This document shows positions 1-9,775 of a DNA stretch of 64,000 nt, piece by piece (within the stretch, counting starts at the first letter, position 1; each line of letters begins with the position of its first letter). The position numbers were made by a program, and so were the translations under genes. The notes beneath the pieces are model-generated. The model did not search any database and was not told the origin of the DNA. It saw only the letters and a list, made by a program, of their open reading frames with translations. The DNA is from Ferrovum sp. PN-J185 (GTDB lineage Bacteria > Pseudomonadota > Gammaproteobacteria > Burkholderiales > Ferrovaceae): the NCBI RefSeq assembly GCF_001581925.1, contig NZ_LQZA01000001.1:682001-746000 (forward strand). The letters run 5' to 3'.

Positions 1-78
1 CGATTAAATGATACTGCAGCGCTGTTTCTTGCCTTAGGAGGGGGTTGGCATAACTCACCTTCTCATACTTCAAAATAA
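1..78 (+). CDS. NodT-family outer-membrane efflux factor, C-terminal end only
   Basis: The first bases read in frame 1 as a C-terminal tail containing LFLALGGGWH, ending in TAA at 76-78. The other outer-membrane factor in this window (31133-32569, minus) ends with the same VALGGGWDK signature, so I read this as the last 25 residues of a TolC/NodT-type channel. An RND adaptor and pump follow directly, which fits a tripartite efflux operon in the order channel, adaptor, pump. Only the tail is visible, so substrate and start cannot be judged. Confidence 0.72.
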   Translation, partial: RLNDTAALFLALGGGWHNSPSHTSK

Positions 79-99
79 TTCTGCTTTAGGATGACAATA

Positions 100-1254
100 A
101 TGATGGAAAGTCACAACAGTGAAAGTAAATCCTTAACAAAAAAACGCATGATAATCATGTTGATTATTTTTGTGGTGGTAATGGGCGGGATTGTTGGGTT
201 CAATTTATTTAAACAACATGCTATTAAAAAGTATATGAACTCTATGGGAATTCCTCCACAAACTGTTACTACAACCATTATTCATTATAGTGAGTGGACT
301 CCAACTATTGATGAAGTAGCAACATTACGTGCGGTAAGAGGAGTAAACATAAGTACCGAATCAGCTGGATTAGTAAAAGTCGTTAAGTTTCATTCAGGGC
401 AACACGTTAAAAAAGATCAAATTTTATTAGTCATTAATAATGATGCTGAAGTGGCTCAATTAAAAGTACTCAAAGCCAACTTAAGTTTAGCTAAGTTAGT
501 ACTTGAGCGTGACCGTAAACAATATGGCTTTAAAGCCATTAGTCTTGCTCAATTACAATCAGATGAAGCGGATTATCAAAGTAAGACTGCACAAGTTCAA
601 GCACAACAAGCCTTGGTTGAGAAAAAAATTATACGTGCTCCATTTTCTGGTCAAATTGGAATAACGACTGTTAATCCAGGTCAATACATCAACGTAGGAG
701 ATAAAATTGCAACGCTTCAGCAGACGTCTCCTATCTTGGTGGATTTTACTGTGCCCCAACAGCAACTTCGATTCCTTAAAACAAAGCAGCCAATTTCATT
801 AACCACTGATGTTTGGCCAAAACAAATTTTTAAAGGTGAAATTGAAGCAATTAGTTCTGAGGTAGATCAGGCAACGCGAAATATTGCCATACAAGGTGCA
901 ATCACTAACGATCAACATCAATTGTTACCAGGCATGTTCACTATGGTTCATTGGCAATACGGTAAGGCTCAATCTTATTTAACTTTGCCGCAAACTGCGA
1001 TTACATTTAATCCCTATGGTGCCACAGTGTTTGTTGTCAAACATCCTGCCGAGAGTAAATTACCTGTAGCACAACAAGTATTTATTACAACTGGTGCAAC
1101 ACGTGGAGATCAGGTTGCGGTAATGTCAGGAATTAAAGAAGGGGATGAGGTGGTAACCAGTGGACAGCTTAAATTAAAAACGGGTATACCCGTTTCCATT
1201 AGTCATATGGTGGAACCTCCCAATAATCCTGCCCCAACACCTCAAGAACATTAA
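100..1254 (+). CDS. RND efflux periplasmic adaptor (membrane fusion protein)
   Basis: Adaptor that links an inner-membrane RND pump to an outer-membrane channel. After a basic N-terminus comes one hydrophobic segment (about residues 17-35) that anchors it in the inner membrane. The rest has the usual order of lipoyl/barrel-sandwich, alpha-hairpin (AQLKVLKANLSLAKLVLERD), second lipoyl half (IRAPFSGQIGI) and beta-barrel domains. An in-frame ATG exists at 91, but the AGGA at 88-91 would lie inside it. The ATG at 100 sits 8 nt after that AGGA and is preferred. The pump gene follows after 15 nt, so the two are surely cotranscribed. The family (MexA/AcrA-like) is clear; the exported compound is not. 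Confidence 0.9.
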   Translation: MMESHNSESKSLTKKRMIIMLIIFVVVMGGIVGFNLFKQHAIKKYMNSMGIPPQTVTTTIIHYSEWTPTIDEVATLRAVRGVNISTESAGLVKVVKFHSGQHVKKDQILLVINNDAEVAQLKVLKANLSLAKLVLERDRKQYGFKAISLAQLQSDEADYQSKTAQVQAQQALVEKKIIRAPFSGQIGITTVNPGQYINVGDKIATLQQTSPILVDFTVPQQQLRFLKTKQPISLTTDVWPKQIFKGEIEAISSEVDQATRNIAIQGAITNDQHQLLPGMFTMVHWQYGKAQSYLTLPQTAITFNPYGATVFVVKHPAESKLPVAQQVFITTGATRGDQVAVMSGIKEGDEVVTSGQLKLKTGIPVSISHMVEPPNNPAPTPQEH

Positions 1255-1269
1255 TTAGGATAGAGCATA

Positions 1270-4200
1270 ATGTCTTTTACAGATATTTTTATACGTAGGC
1301 CTGTCTTATCAATTGTGGTTAGTCTTTTTATATTGGTATTAGGGTTACGATCCATATTTGGTTTACCAGTTAATCAATATCCACGTACGCAAAATGCGGT
1401 AGTCACTATCACTACTAATTACTTTGGTGCGGATGCAAAAACTGTTGCAGGATTTATTACTCAACCGCTAGAGTCTGCAATTGCTCAGGCTCAAGGTATC
1501 GATTATTTGTCGTCAAATAGTTTACTTGGTACATCCATTATTACCGCTACCTTAAGACTGAATTATGATCCCAACAAAGCATTAACAGAAATTAATACAC
1601 AAGTTAATACAGTTCTTAATCAATTGCCGACAGGGACTCAACAACCTGTTTTGTCTGTAAAAGTAGGTGAAACAATTGATTCCATGTATATGGGCTTTTA
1701 TAGCGATGTACTACCCACAAATAATGTTACTGATTTTTTATTAAGAGAAGTTAAACCTCAATTAGATTCAATTGAGGGGGTTCAAACTGCCGAAATATTA
1801 GGGGCACGTAATTTTGCTCTAAGAGCTTGGTTAATTGACAGCAAAATGGCTTCATTTGGTATTTCTGCACAGGATGTTTCCGCAGCATTAGCAGCTAATA
1901 ATTATCTAGCTGCAATTGGTTCTAGTAAAGGGCAGGCTGTGAGTGTTGATTTAACCGCTAATACAGATTTACATAGCGTAGAAGAATTCAGTAATTTAAT
2001 TGTAAAACAATCTGGTAATACAACGGTACGTCTTAAGGATGTCGCCCATGTTGTGTTGGGTGCCGATAATTATGATTTTAATGTGGCGTTTGATGGCCAA
2101 AAATCTGTTTTTATTGGTATTAAAGTAGCACCAAATGCCAATGTATTGGACGTAGCGAAACGGGTAAGGGCTGTTTTTCCGTCAATTAAAGCGAAATTAC
2201 CAACCGGACTAACAGGTAATATTGTTTATGACTCAACGCAATACATTACTACCTCTATTCATGAAGTAGCAAAAACCCTTCTTGAAGCACTTGTCATAGT
2301 GACTTTAGTCATCTTTGTTTTCTTAGGAAATATCAGAGCAGTTGTGATACCAGTAGTAGCCATGCCACTCTCATTAATTGGCACGTTTCTTATTATGCTG
2401 ATATTGGGCTACTCCATTAATTTGCTGACATTACTCGCTTTGGTTCTTGCCATTGGTTTGGTTGTTGATGACGCCATTATTGTTGTGGAAAATGTTGATC
2501 GTCATATGAATGAAGAGGGTAAATCTGCCTGGGATGCTGCAATATTAGCAGCCAGAGAATTAGGTGGTCCTATTCTTGCTATGACAGTGGTACTTATTGC
2601 TGTGTATATACCTATTGGTTTTCAAGGAGGGTTAACCGGCGCATTATTTACTGAGTTTGCTTTTACTCTAGCAGGGGCAGTGACGGTATCTGGAGTAATA
2701 GCACTGACCTTGTCTCCGATGATGTGTTCTAAATTTTTTACTAGTAATCAACACAATAATTCTTTTGCACACTGGATTGATAAACAATTTGAACGGGTTC
2801 ATAACAAATATCATCGTCTTTTAAGTGTATTACTCCAGACTAAATCTGTTTTAGTAGTGATGGGTGTCTTGTTACTATTTAGTGCTGTCTATTTATTTGC
2901 GACTTCAGCTAAAGAATTAGCGCCCACAGAAGATCAGGGAATTGTTCTTTATTCGATGACAGGCCCTGCTAATCCTTCAGCAGATGAGATGCAACGCTTT
3001 GCAGAAGAGTTACATAAAATTGCAAAAACTGAGCCTGAGTATATGCAAATGTTCCAAATTACTGGCTCTCCGGTTATTAATCAAGGTATTGGTGGGGTGG
3101 TGTTTAAACCTTGGGACCAGAGAACAAGAAGCGCTGAGGCCTTACAAAAAGACTTACAAATGAAGTGGGGACAATTACCAGGAGCACGCGTGGCAGCGTT
3201 TCAGTTTCCTCCCTTACCTGGAACACAAGGTCTTCCTGTTCAATTTGTTATTAACACCACTGATTCATTTGGTAATTTAAATGATGTTGCACAAAAGGTA
3301 GTTGATGATGCTAGAAAAAGTGGCATGTTCTTCTTTGTTGATGCGGATTTGAAGTTAGATAAACCGCAGGCTACTTTTGTAGTTGATAAAAATTTAGCAA
3401 GCAATCTTGGTTTGACACAAAGGGATATTGCTAATTCTCTCAATAGTGCATTAGGGGCAGGTTACGTAAATTATTTTTCAATTGATGGTCGCTCTTACAA
3501 AGTGATACCCCAAGTAGAACAGGTTGATCGATTAAATCCAGATCAGTTGTTAGATTTACATTTTAAAACTCCGAATGGTCAAATGGTGACTGCGAGATCG
3601 ATAGGTACCATTAAGCGAGAGGTTGTACCAGAGGTAGTAAGCCATTTTCAACAATTAAATGCTACTACGATTGCCGGTGTGGCTACTCCTTTTGTTACTC
3701 AAGATCAAGTTTTAGCTTTTTTAAAAGAGACTACAAAAAAATACGCACCAAGCGGATATAACATTGATTATTCTGGGGCATCAAGACAGTATATTAAAGA
3801 GTCTGGTAGTTTTGTTGTGACACTATTGTTTGCAATTTTAATGGTCTTTTTGGTATTAGCGGCCTTATTTGAAAGTTTTCGTGATCCTGTGGTTATATTA
3901 ATTTCAGTACCTATGGCTCTATTTGGAGCGCTAATTTTTATCAATCTAGGGCTTACTACACTAAATATTTATACACAGGTTGGATTGGTTACACTGATGG
4001 GTTTAATTAGTAAGCATGGTATTTTAATTGTTCAGTTCGCAAATCAAAAACAAAAAGAGGGATTAACAAAACTTGAAGCAGTGATTGAAGCTTCTGCAAT
4101 AAGACTACGTCCAATCTTAATGACAACAGCTGCTATGGTTTTAGGAGTTTTACCCTTAGTAATTGCAAGTGGCGCTGGGGCAGCTGGAAGAAGGGCGATG

Positions 4201-4314
4201 GGTATTGTGATTTTTTCTGGTTTATCTATTGGGACACTCTTTACTTTATTTGTTGTCCCCGCCGTGTATTTGGCTTTAGCGCAAACACACAAAGCGGGAA
4301 ATAATCAGCAATAA
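1270..4314 (+). CDS. RND multidrug efflux pump, HAE1 family inner-membrane permease
   Basis: Proton-driven inner-membrane pump of the AcrB/MexB superfamily, 1014 residues, close to the normal length. It begins with the typical IFIRRPVLSIVVSL first helix, carries two large periplasmic loops, and has the TM4 proton-relay pair D400-D401 in GLVVDDAIIVVENV. The second half repeats the fold with the conserved end MGIVIFSGLSIGTLFTLFVVPAVYL. A good ribosome site (AGGA at 1257-1260) precedes the ATG. Together with the adaptor upstream and the channel tail at 1-78 it forms a complete tripartite exporter. It ends 2 nt from the stop of the convergent fpr gene. Substrate specificity cannot be read from the sequence. 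Confidence 0.93.
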   Translation: MSFTDIFIRRPVLSIVVSLFILVLGLRSIFGLPVNQYPRTQNAVVTITTNYFGADAKTVAGFITQPLESAIAQAQGIDYLSSNSLLGTSIITATLRLNYDPNKALTEINTQVNTVLNQLPTGTQQPVLSVKVGETIDSMYMGFYSDVLPTNNVTDFLLREVKPQLDSIEGVQTAEILGARNFALRAWLIDSKMASFGISAQDVSAALAANNYLAAIGSSKGQAVSVDLTANTDLHSVEEFSNLIVKQSGNTTVRLKDVAHVVLGADNYDFNVAFDGQKSVFIGIKVAPNANVLDVAKRVRAVFPSIKAKLPTGLTGNIVYDSTQYITTSIHEVAKTLLEALVIVTLVIFVFLGNIRAVVIPVVAMPLSLIGTFLIMLILGYSINLLTLLALVLAIGLVVDDAIIVVENVDRHMNEEGKSAWDAAILAARELGGPILAMTVVLIAVYIPIGFQGGLTGALFTEFAFTLAGAVTVSGVIALTLSPMMCSKFFTSNQHNNSFAHWIDKQFERVHNKYHRLLSVLLQTKSVLVVMGVLLLFSAVYLFATSAKELAPTEDQGIVLYSMTGPANPSADEMQRFAEELHKIAKTEPEYMQMFQITGSPVINQGIGGVVFKPWDQRTRSAEALQKDLQMKWGQLPGARVAAFQFPPLPGTQGLPVQFVINTTDSFGNLNDVAQKVVDDARKSGMFFFVDADLKLDKPQATFVVDKNLASNLGLTQRDIANSLNSALGAGYVNYFSIDGRSYKVIPQVEQVDRLNPDQLLDLHFKTPNGQMVTARSIGTIKREVVPEVVSHFQQLNATTIAGVATPFVTQDQVLAFLKETTKKYAPSGYNIDYSGASRQYIKESGSFVVTLLFAILMVFLVLAALFESFRDPVVILISVPMALFGALIFINLGLTTLNIYTQVGLVTLMGLISKHGILIVQFANQKQKEGLTKLEAVIEASAIRLRPILMTTAAMVLGVLPLVIASGAGAAGRRAMGIVIFSGLSIGTLFTLFVVPAVYLALAQTHKAGNNQQ

Positions 4315-4316
4315 GT

Positions 4317-5093
4317 TTATTTTTCTACGAATGCACGTTCAATGACGTAATCACCTGGTTCACCTACACCAGTTGATATTTTAAACCCGCGCTCATCAAG
4401 AAGAGCTGATATATCTTTGAGCATACCTGGACTACCACAAATCATTGCTCGATCCACTTCAGGGTTAAGCGGTGGTAAGCCTATATCATTGAAGAGTTGT
4501 CCAGTTTCAATAAGCGTAGTAACACGTCCTGTGGTTTCAAATTCTTCACGTGTAACGGTGGGATAATAGATCAGTTTTTGTTTAACTTCTTCACCAAAAA
4601 ACTCATTGTTTGGCAGTTCATGTTTAATGAAATCACGATACGCTAATTCAGATACTTGCCTTACGCCATGTACTAAAATAACTTTGTCAAAACGTTCATA
4701 GGTTTCAGGATCCTTGATAATACTCATAAAAGGAGCAAGACCTGTACCTGTAGCAAATAAGTAAACATGTTTACCTGGGAGTAAGTCGTGTATGACTAAC
4801 GTCCCTACAGGTTTTTTACTCACTAGTATGTCATCACCCACTTGTATATGTTGAAGGCGAGAAGTAAGTGGACCATTGGGAACTTTAATGCTTAAAAATT
4901 CTAAATGTTCTTCATAGTTGGCGCTAGCTATACTGTATGCGCGTGTCAAAGGTTTTCCTTCAACCTCAAGACCTATCATTACAAAATGACCGTTTTCAAA
5001 ACGAAGTCCAGGATCGCGGGTAGTTGTAAAACTAAATAATGTGTCATTCCAATGATGAACTGAGAGAACTTTTTCTGTACCAAAAGCTGCCAT
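4317..5093 (-). CDS. fpr: Ferredoxin/flavodoxin-NADP+ reductase
   Basis: FAD enzyme that moves electrons between NADPH and ferredoxin or flavodoxin in the cytoplasm. The FAD-binding motif RAYSIAS lies at residues 51-57 and the NADP(H)-binding GTGLAP at 116-121. The CGSPGML stretch and the C-terminal ERAFVEK are typical of the bacterial subclass of plant-type reductases, which end in an aromatic-bearing extension rather than a terminal Tyr. Length 258 residues is normal. The gene is monocistronic, convergent with the RND pump and divergent from bioF. In proteobacteria fpr often serves oxidative-stress and Fe-S repair needs; no SoxR-like site is evident upstream. Confidence 0.93.
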   Translation of the reverse strand: MAAFGTEKVLSVHHWNDTLFSFTTTRDPGLRFENGHFVMIGLEVEGKPLTRAYSIASANYEEHLEFLSIKVPNGPLTSRLQHIQVGDDILVSKKPVGTLVIHDLLPGKHVYLFATGTGLAPFMSIIKDPETYERFDKVILVHGVRQVSELAYRDFIKHELPNNEFFGEEVKQKLIYYPTVTREEFETTGRVTTLIETGQLFNDIGLPPLNPEVDRAMICGSPGMLKDISALLDERGFKISTGVGEPGDYVIERAFVEK

Positions 5094-5111
5094 AATATTA
5101 AATAACCAAGT

Positions 5112-5140
5112 GATTAATAAACATAATTGGTCATTATAAT
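5112..5140 (+). promoter_or_regulatory. Possible promoter of the bio genes
   Basis: A perfect -10 hexamer TATAAT lies at 5135-5140 in the 88-bp gap between the divergent fpr and bioF genes. The hexamer 17 bp upstream (GATTAA, 5112-5117) is a poor -35 box. No palindromic biotin operator of the BirA type was seen. The predicted leader would be about 35 nt. Confidence 0.35.
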
Positions 5141-5181
5141 AGTAAACAATAATCCATTAAAGAACGATTCCTTATATTTAT

Positions 5182-6330
5182 ATGCATGATTTGTTTAAAG
5201 AAAGACTAAATGATTGGCGAAATCAAGGGCTATGGCGTGAAAGAAAATTAATTCATTCACCTCAGCAGCCATACTTACTGGTTAATCATGACAAATTACT
5301 CTCCTTTTCGAGTAATGATTATCTTGGGTTAGCTAACCATCACAAGATTATTGAGGCGATGAGAAATGGATTAAGTGAGTTTGGTGCTGGATCCGGCTCC
5401 TCAGCTATGGTGAGTGGTCACAATAAACTTTTCCATTTGTTAGAAGAAAAATTTGCTCATTATTTAAATCTAGAAAAAGCACTTCATTTTTCTACTGGTT
5501 ACATGGCCAATATTGGGGTATTAAATGCAATCACTATTCCAGAGACCGCAATATTTTCAGATGAACTAAATCATGCCAGTTTAATTGACGGTATTCGGTT
5601 GGCAAAACCACAACAACTCCATATTTATAAACATAACGATCTTAGTGATTTAGAGAGCGCTTTAAGACACTCTACCTATCGCAATAAATGGATTATAACT
5701 GATGGCGTATTTAGTATGGACGGCGATATGGCTCCTATGACTGAGTTGCTACGTTTAGCTGAACACTATAACGCTTATATTTATGTCGATGATGCGCATG
5801 GATTTGGTGTTATGGGGCAAACAGGAAAAGGTATATTAGAGCAGTTTAATATAGCTTCTCCTCGTGTTCTTTATATGGCAACTCTTGGTAAAGCAATGGG
5901 GGTGTTTGGCGCTATTGTTGCGGGTGACGCGGTATTAATTGATTGGATTTTACAAAAAGCAAGAACCTATATTTTTACAACTGGAAGTCCACCAGTCCTA
6001 GCCGCGGGATCAATTGCTGCACTCATGTTACTTGAGACGGATTTGAGTTATGTGGTTAAACTTAAGCAATTAATCTCTTATTTAGCTCAACAGCTAGGTC
6101 AGTTTAAGCAATATAAATCGTCTAACTCGGCCATTCATCCTATTATTGTTGGGAGTAACGAAGAGGTAATGCGTTGTATGGATATATTGTTACAGGAAAA
6201 CATATGGGTTCCTGCAATACGCCCGCCAACTGTTGCTCCTGGCAGTGCAAGGCTTAGGATTAGTTTGTCTTCTCAGCATGAATTAAGTGATATTGATAGA
6301 TTAGTGGATATTTTAGTTAACATCTTATGA
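5182..6330 (+). CDS. bioF: 8-amino-7-oxononanoate synthase (biotin synthesis)
   Basis: PLP enzyme that condenses pimeloyl-ACP (or pimeloyl-CoA) with L-alanine to give 8-amino-7-oxononanoate, the first step of biotin ring assembly. The 382-residue length is normal. Landmarks are SFSSNDYLGLA near residue 40, GSGSSAMVSGHN, DDAHGFGVMG, and the PLP lysine K237 in TLGKAMG. The start lacks a clear Shine-Dalgarno site but is the only N-terminus that fits the family. The stop overlaps the bioA start as ATGA, so the three bio genes are translationally coupled. bioB, bioC and bioH are not in this window. Confidence 0.95.
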   Translation: MHDLFKERLNDWRNQGLWRERKLIHSPQQPYLLVNHDKLLSFSSNDYLGLANHHKIIEAMRNGLSEFGAGSGSSAMVSGHNKLFHLLEEKFAHYLNLEKALHFSTGYMANIGVLNAITIPETAIFSDELNHASLIDGIRLAKPQQLHIYKHNDLSDLESALRHSTYRNKWIITDGVFSMDGDMAPMTELLRLAEHYNAYIYVDDAHGFGVMGQTGKGILEQFNIASPRVLYMATLGKAMGVFGAIVAGDAVLIDWILQKARTYIFTTGSPPVLAAGSIAALMLLETDLSYVVKLKQLISYLAQQLGQFKQYKSSNSAIHPIIVGSNEEVMRCMDILLQENIWVPAIRPPTVAPGSARLRISLSSQHELSDIDRLVDILVNIL

Positions 6331-7622
6331 GTAAAGAAAATAGTTGGGGTAGCAGAAGTTTGGCGGGGGTATGGCATCCTTGTACGCAAATGAAATTTCA
6401 TGAGGATTTCTTACCTATTGTTATTAAAGAAGCATACGGCGTTCGTCTAATCGATGAATTTGGAAATAGTTATATTGATGCAATAAGTTCGTGGTGGGTA
6501 AATATATTTGGCCATCAAAATGAACGAATTAAACGTGCAATTGTTGATCAATTGAATAAAGTTGAGCATGTTATGTTGGCTGGATTTAGTCATCCACCCG
6601 TTATAGAACTGTCTGAAAGACTAAGTGAAAAAACCAATAACAAACTCGGGCATGCTTTTTATGCCTCGGATGGTGCATCTGCTACAGAAATTGCCTTAAA
6701 AATGAGTGCACATTATTGGCGTAACAAAGGATACTCAGCAAAAAATCAATTTCTTGCATTAACCAATAGTTATCACGGTGAGACGATAGGTGCTTTAGGT
6801 ATTACGGATATCCCAATATTCAAAAACGCGTATGCAGATTTAATTCGCTCAGCCGCGTTAATGCCAGTCCCTTATTCACATGAAGACAGTGAGATTGATG
6901 CTTGTTTAAATTACGTTGAGATTTATTTACAGGAAAACTGTCAGAATGTGTCATCAATTATTGTTGAACCACTCGTACAGGCTGCAGCAGGAATGCTTTT
7001 TTATTCACCTCGTTATCTTGATGGCTTGTCTCAATTGGCAAAACAGTATCAAATACATTTAATTGTTGATGAAATTGCCATGGGGTTTGGGCGTACAGGT
7101 ACTTTTTTTGCATATCAGCAAACTAACGCCAAGCCTGACTTCATTTGTTTGTCTAAAGGAATCTCAGGTGGTTTTTTACCATTGTCTGCAGTACTAACGA
7201 CAGATGATGTTTATCAAGCATTTTATACAAATGATATTTCTCAAGGCTTTTTACATTCTCATTCATATACAGGTAACCCTCTGGCCTGTCGAGCTGCACT
7301 TGAAGTTTTGAATATTTTTGATGATGAGCAGATACTGGAAAAAAACAACACACGCTTAACCAAATTCAATGAACTTTTACAACCACTTATAGAACATTCC
7401 TCTGTTATTGATTGGCGTCACATTGGCATGATCTGGGTATTTGATATCAATACAAACAATCCTATTTTTGCTAAAGATTGTTATCGTTTAGGTTTGAAGT
7501 TTGGAATATTAATTCGTCCGATTGGTAATCATCTTTATTTTATGCCGCCATATACTATTACTGATAATGAATTTAAAGAATTAGTGAATGCTACAGTAAA
7601 AGTATTAAATGAGGTGGAATGA
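6327..7622 (+). CDS. bioA: Adenosylmethionine-8-amino-7-oxononanoate aminotransferase
   Basis: PLP aminotransferase that uses S-adenosylmethionine as amino donor to convert 8-amino-7-oxononanoate to 7,8-diaminononanoate. The N-terminal WHPCTQM motif (residues 16-22) is characteristic of BioA, as are SSWWVNIFGH and the PLP lysine K277 in LSKGISGGFLPL. Length 431 residues is normal. The gene overlaps bioF by 4 nt at its start and bioD by 4 nt at its end, so the order follows the pathway and expression should be coupled. Confidence 0.95.
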   Translation: MSKENSWGSRSLAGVWHPCTQMKFHEDFLPIVIKEAYGVRLIDEFGNSYIDAISSWWVNIFGHQNERIKRAIVDQLNKVEHVMLAGFSHPPVIELSERLSEKTNNKLGHAFYASDGASATEIALKMSAHYWRNKGYSAKNQFLALTNSYHGETIGALGITDIPIFKNAYADLIRSAALMPVPYSHEDSEIDACLNYVEIYLQENCQNVSSIIVEPLVQAAAGMLFYSPRYLDGLSQLAKQYQIHLIVDEIAMGFGRTGTFFAYQQTNAKPDFICLSKGISGGFLPLSAVLTTDDVYQAFYTNDISQGFLHSHSYTGNPLACRAALEVLNIFDDEQILEKNNTRLTKFNELLQPLIEHSSVIDWRHIGMIWVFDINTNNPIFAKDCYRLGLKFGILIRPIGNHLYFMPPYTITDNEFKELVNATVKVLNEVE

Positions 7623-8296
7623 TGACAATAGGATGGTTTGTTACTGGTACAGATACTGAAATTGGTAAAACTACTTTTAGTACATTATTGTTAGATAGTT
7701 TGAAAGAAAATGGATTTAAAGTGGTTGGATTCAAACCCGTTGCTTCAGGAGCAAAATGGATAAATGGTGAACTCATTAACGATGACGTTAACCAATTACG
7801 TGAACATTCAACTAATCACTATACAACTAATCAAATTAATCCGTATTGTTTTGAACCGGCTATTGCCCCACATATCGCGGCAAAGGAAGCGCAAGTTAAT
7901 ATTGATTTTGAATTAATCAAACGTTCATTTGATTCACTCATTGGTAATGTAGACAAGGTGGTTATAGAAGGAGCGGGTGGTATTTTGGTTCCATTACATG
8001 ATCATTTATTAACTATAGATTTATGTGAGTTTCTAGCCTTACCTGTCATTATTGTTGTGGGGATGAGATTGGGCTGTATTAATCATGCTTTGCTCACAGA
8101 AAAGTGTATTTTGAACAGAGGAATTCAAGTATCAGGATGGGTTGCTAATTGTGTTGATCCAAATATGTCTCGTTATTCAGAGAATTTAAAGACTCTTACC
8201 CAATTAATGACGACTCCTTTACTGGCTGAGATTCCTTATCAAAATACAAATAAAAAGACCATTACTTGGCTTAATAAAGAAGTTTTAATTAAATAA
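7619..8296 (+). CDS. bioD: Dethiobiotin synthetase
   Basis: ATP-dependent carboxylase that closes the ureido ring of 7,8-diaminononanoate to give dethiobiotin. The N-terminal P-loop GTDTEIGKT (residues 10-18) is the BioD form of Walker A, followed by KPVASGA and the EGAGGILVPL motif of the family. The start overlaps the bioA stop (ATGATG around 7619). It is the last bio gene here; the next gene starts 42 nt downstream behind a possible TATACT box at 8307-8312. Confidence 0.95.
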   Translation: MMTIGWFVTGTDTEIGKTTFSTLLLDSLKENGFKVVGFKPVASGAKWINGELINDDVNQLREHSTNHYTTNQINPYCFEPAIAPHIAAKEAQVNIDFELIKRSFDSLIGNVDKVVIEGAGGILVPLHDHLLTIDLCEFLALPVIIVVGMRLGCINHALLTEKCILNRGIQVSGWVANCVDPNMSRYSENLKTLTQLMTTPLLAEIPYQNTNKKTITWLNKEVLIK

Positions 8297-8338
8297 TAAA
8301 TATCGCTATACTTAACTTTTTTATCATTTACATAATAT

Positions 8339-9754
8339 ATGTTATTAGGTTTTGTTATCGCTTACTGGATTATTTCTGTGGCCATAGGCTTATGGGTGGC
8401 TTTACGTGTTCACAATACTGCTGATTATGCAGCAGCAGGTCATAGTATGCCGTTGCCTGTAGTAACTGCCACTGTATTTGCCACATGGTTTGGTTCGGAG
8501 ACAGTACTTGGTATTCCAGCTACTTTTTTAAAAGAGGGTTTGCATGGCGTAGTTGCAGACCCTTTTGGTTCGTCATTATGTTTAATATTAGTAGGGTTAT
8601 TTTTTGCAATTAAGTTGTATAGAAAAAAATTACTCACTATTGGAGACTTTTACCGCCAGCAGTATGGTCGAACGGTTGAAGTATTGGTAACTATATGTAT
8701 TGTGATTTCTTATTTAGGTTGGGTTGCAGCTCAAATTAAAGCCTTAGGCTTAGTATTTAACGTCGTATCAGATGATTCCATTTCAAAAGAGACTGGAATG
8801 ATCATTGGAGCTGCCACGGTAATGATGTATACGTTATTTGGTGGCATGCTATCTGTTGCGATAACAGACTTTATTCAAATGATAATTATTATGATTGGTA
8901 TGCTGTATATAGGGTGGGATTTAAGTGTTCCCGCTGGCGGCATACTTAATGTTATTCATCATGCGAATGTAGACGGTAAATTTAACTTTTGGCCTAAACC
9001 ATCACTGACAGAAATAATTGCTTTTTTTACTGCTTGGATTACCATGATGTTGGGTTCAATACCGCAACAAGATGTATTTCAAAGAGTAACCTCATCGAAT
9101 AACGAAAAAACTGCCCGTAATGCCTCAGTTCTAGGAGGAGGTTTATATTTTCTATTTGCTTTTGTGCCTATGTTTTTAGCTTATTCAGCTACTATTATTG
9201 CCCCAGATTTAGTTAATAATTATCTCAATTCAGATTCTCAATTAATCTTACCTAAACTTATTTTAGAAAAAGCGCCCTTAATCGCCCAAATTATGTTTTT
9301 TGGCGCGTTGCTCTCTGCTATTAAAAGTTGTGCTTCGGCAACGTTACTTGCCCCATCAGTCACCTTTGCGGAAAATATTGTACGTGGTTTTTTTAAAAAA
9401 ATGACTGATAAACAACTACTACAAGTGATGCGTATTATTGTTTTTATGTTTACAGTACTTGTTACTTATATAGCGATTCACTCTGAATTATCAATTTTTA
9501 AAATGGTTGAAAATGCTTATAAGATAACACTTGTGACTGCATTTGTTCCTTTGGTATTTGGCTTGTATTGGAAAAGAACAACACCATTTGGCGGACTCTT
9601 GTCAGTATTGTTAGGAGGAGGAATATGGATTATTTGTGAATGGGTAACACCCTCAGCACTTATCCCACCTCAGTTAGCAGGATTAATAGCAAGTTTTATT
9701 GGGATGATTATAGGGTCATTGGTTGTAAATCGTAAATTAATTCATGTTGCATAA
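8339..9754 (+). CDS. Sodium:solute symporter family transporter
   Basis: Polytopic inner-membrane protein, 471 residues, with about 13 hydrophobic segments. The order AAGHSMPLPVVTATVFATWFGSE near the N-terminus and the later GLYWKRTTPFGGL stretch match the SSF (PutP/PanF-like) fold, which couples Na+ entry to uptake of small organic solutes. It follows bioD by 42 nt and precedes the exported FAH-fold protein by 21 nt. It may share a transcript with either; a possible -10 (TATACT, 8307-8312) suggests its own promoter. Placement after bioFAD raises the idea of a biotin-precursor importer, but SSF members vary too much in substrate to claim this. Confidence 0.85.
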   Translation: MLLGFVIAYWIISVAIGLWVALRVHNTADYAAAGHSMPLPVVTATVFATWFGSETVLGIPATFLKEGLHGVVADPFGSSLCLILVGLFFAIKLYRKKLLTIGDFYRQQYGRTVEVLVTICIVISYLGWVAAQIKALGLVFNVVSDDSISKETGMIIGAATVMMYTLFGGMLSVAITDFIQMIIIMIGMLYIGWDLSVPAGGILNVIHHANVDGKFNFWPKPSLTEIIAFFTAWITMMLGSIPQQDVFQRVTSSNNEKTARNASVLGGGLYFLFAFVPMFLAYSATIIAPDLVNNYLNSDSQLILPKLILEKAPLIAQIMFFGALLSAIKSCASATLLAPSVTFAENIVRGFFKKMTDKQLLQVMRIIVFMFTVLVTYIAIHSELSIFKMVENAYKITLVTAFVPLVFGLYWKRTTPFGGLLSVLLGGGIWIICEWVTPSALIPPQLAGLIASFIGMIIGSLVVNRKLIHVA

Positions 9755-9775
9755 CTATAATTTAGGGGGAAATAA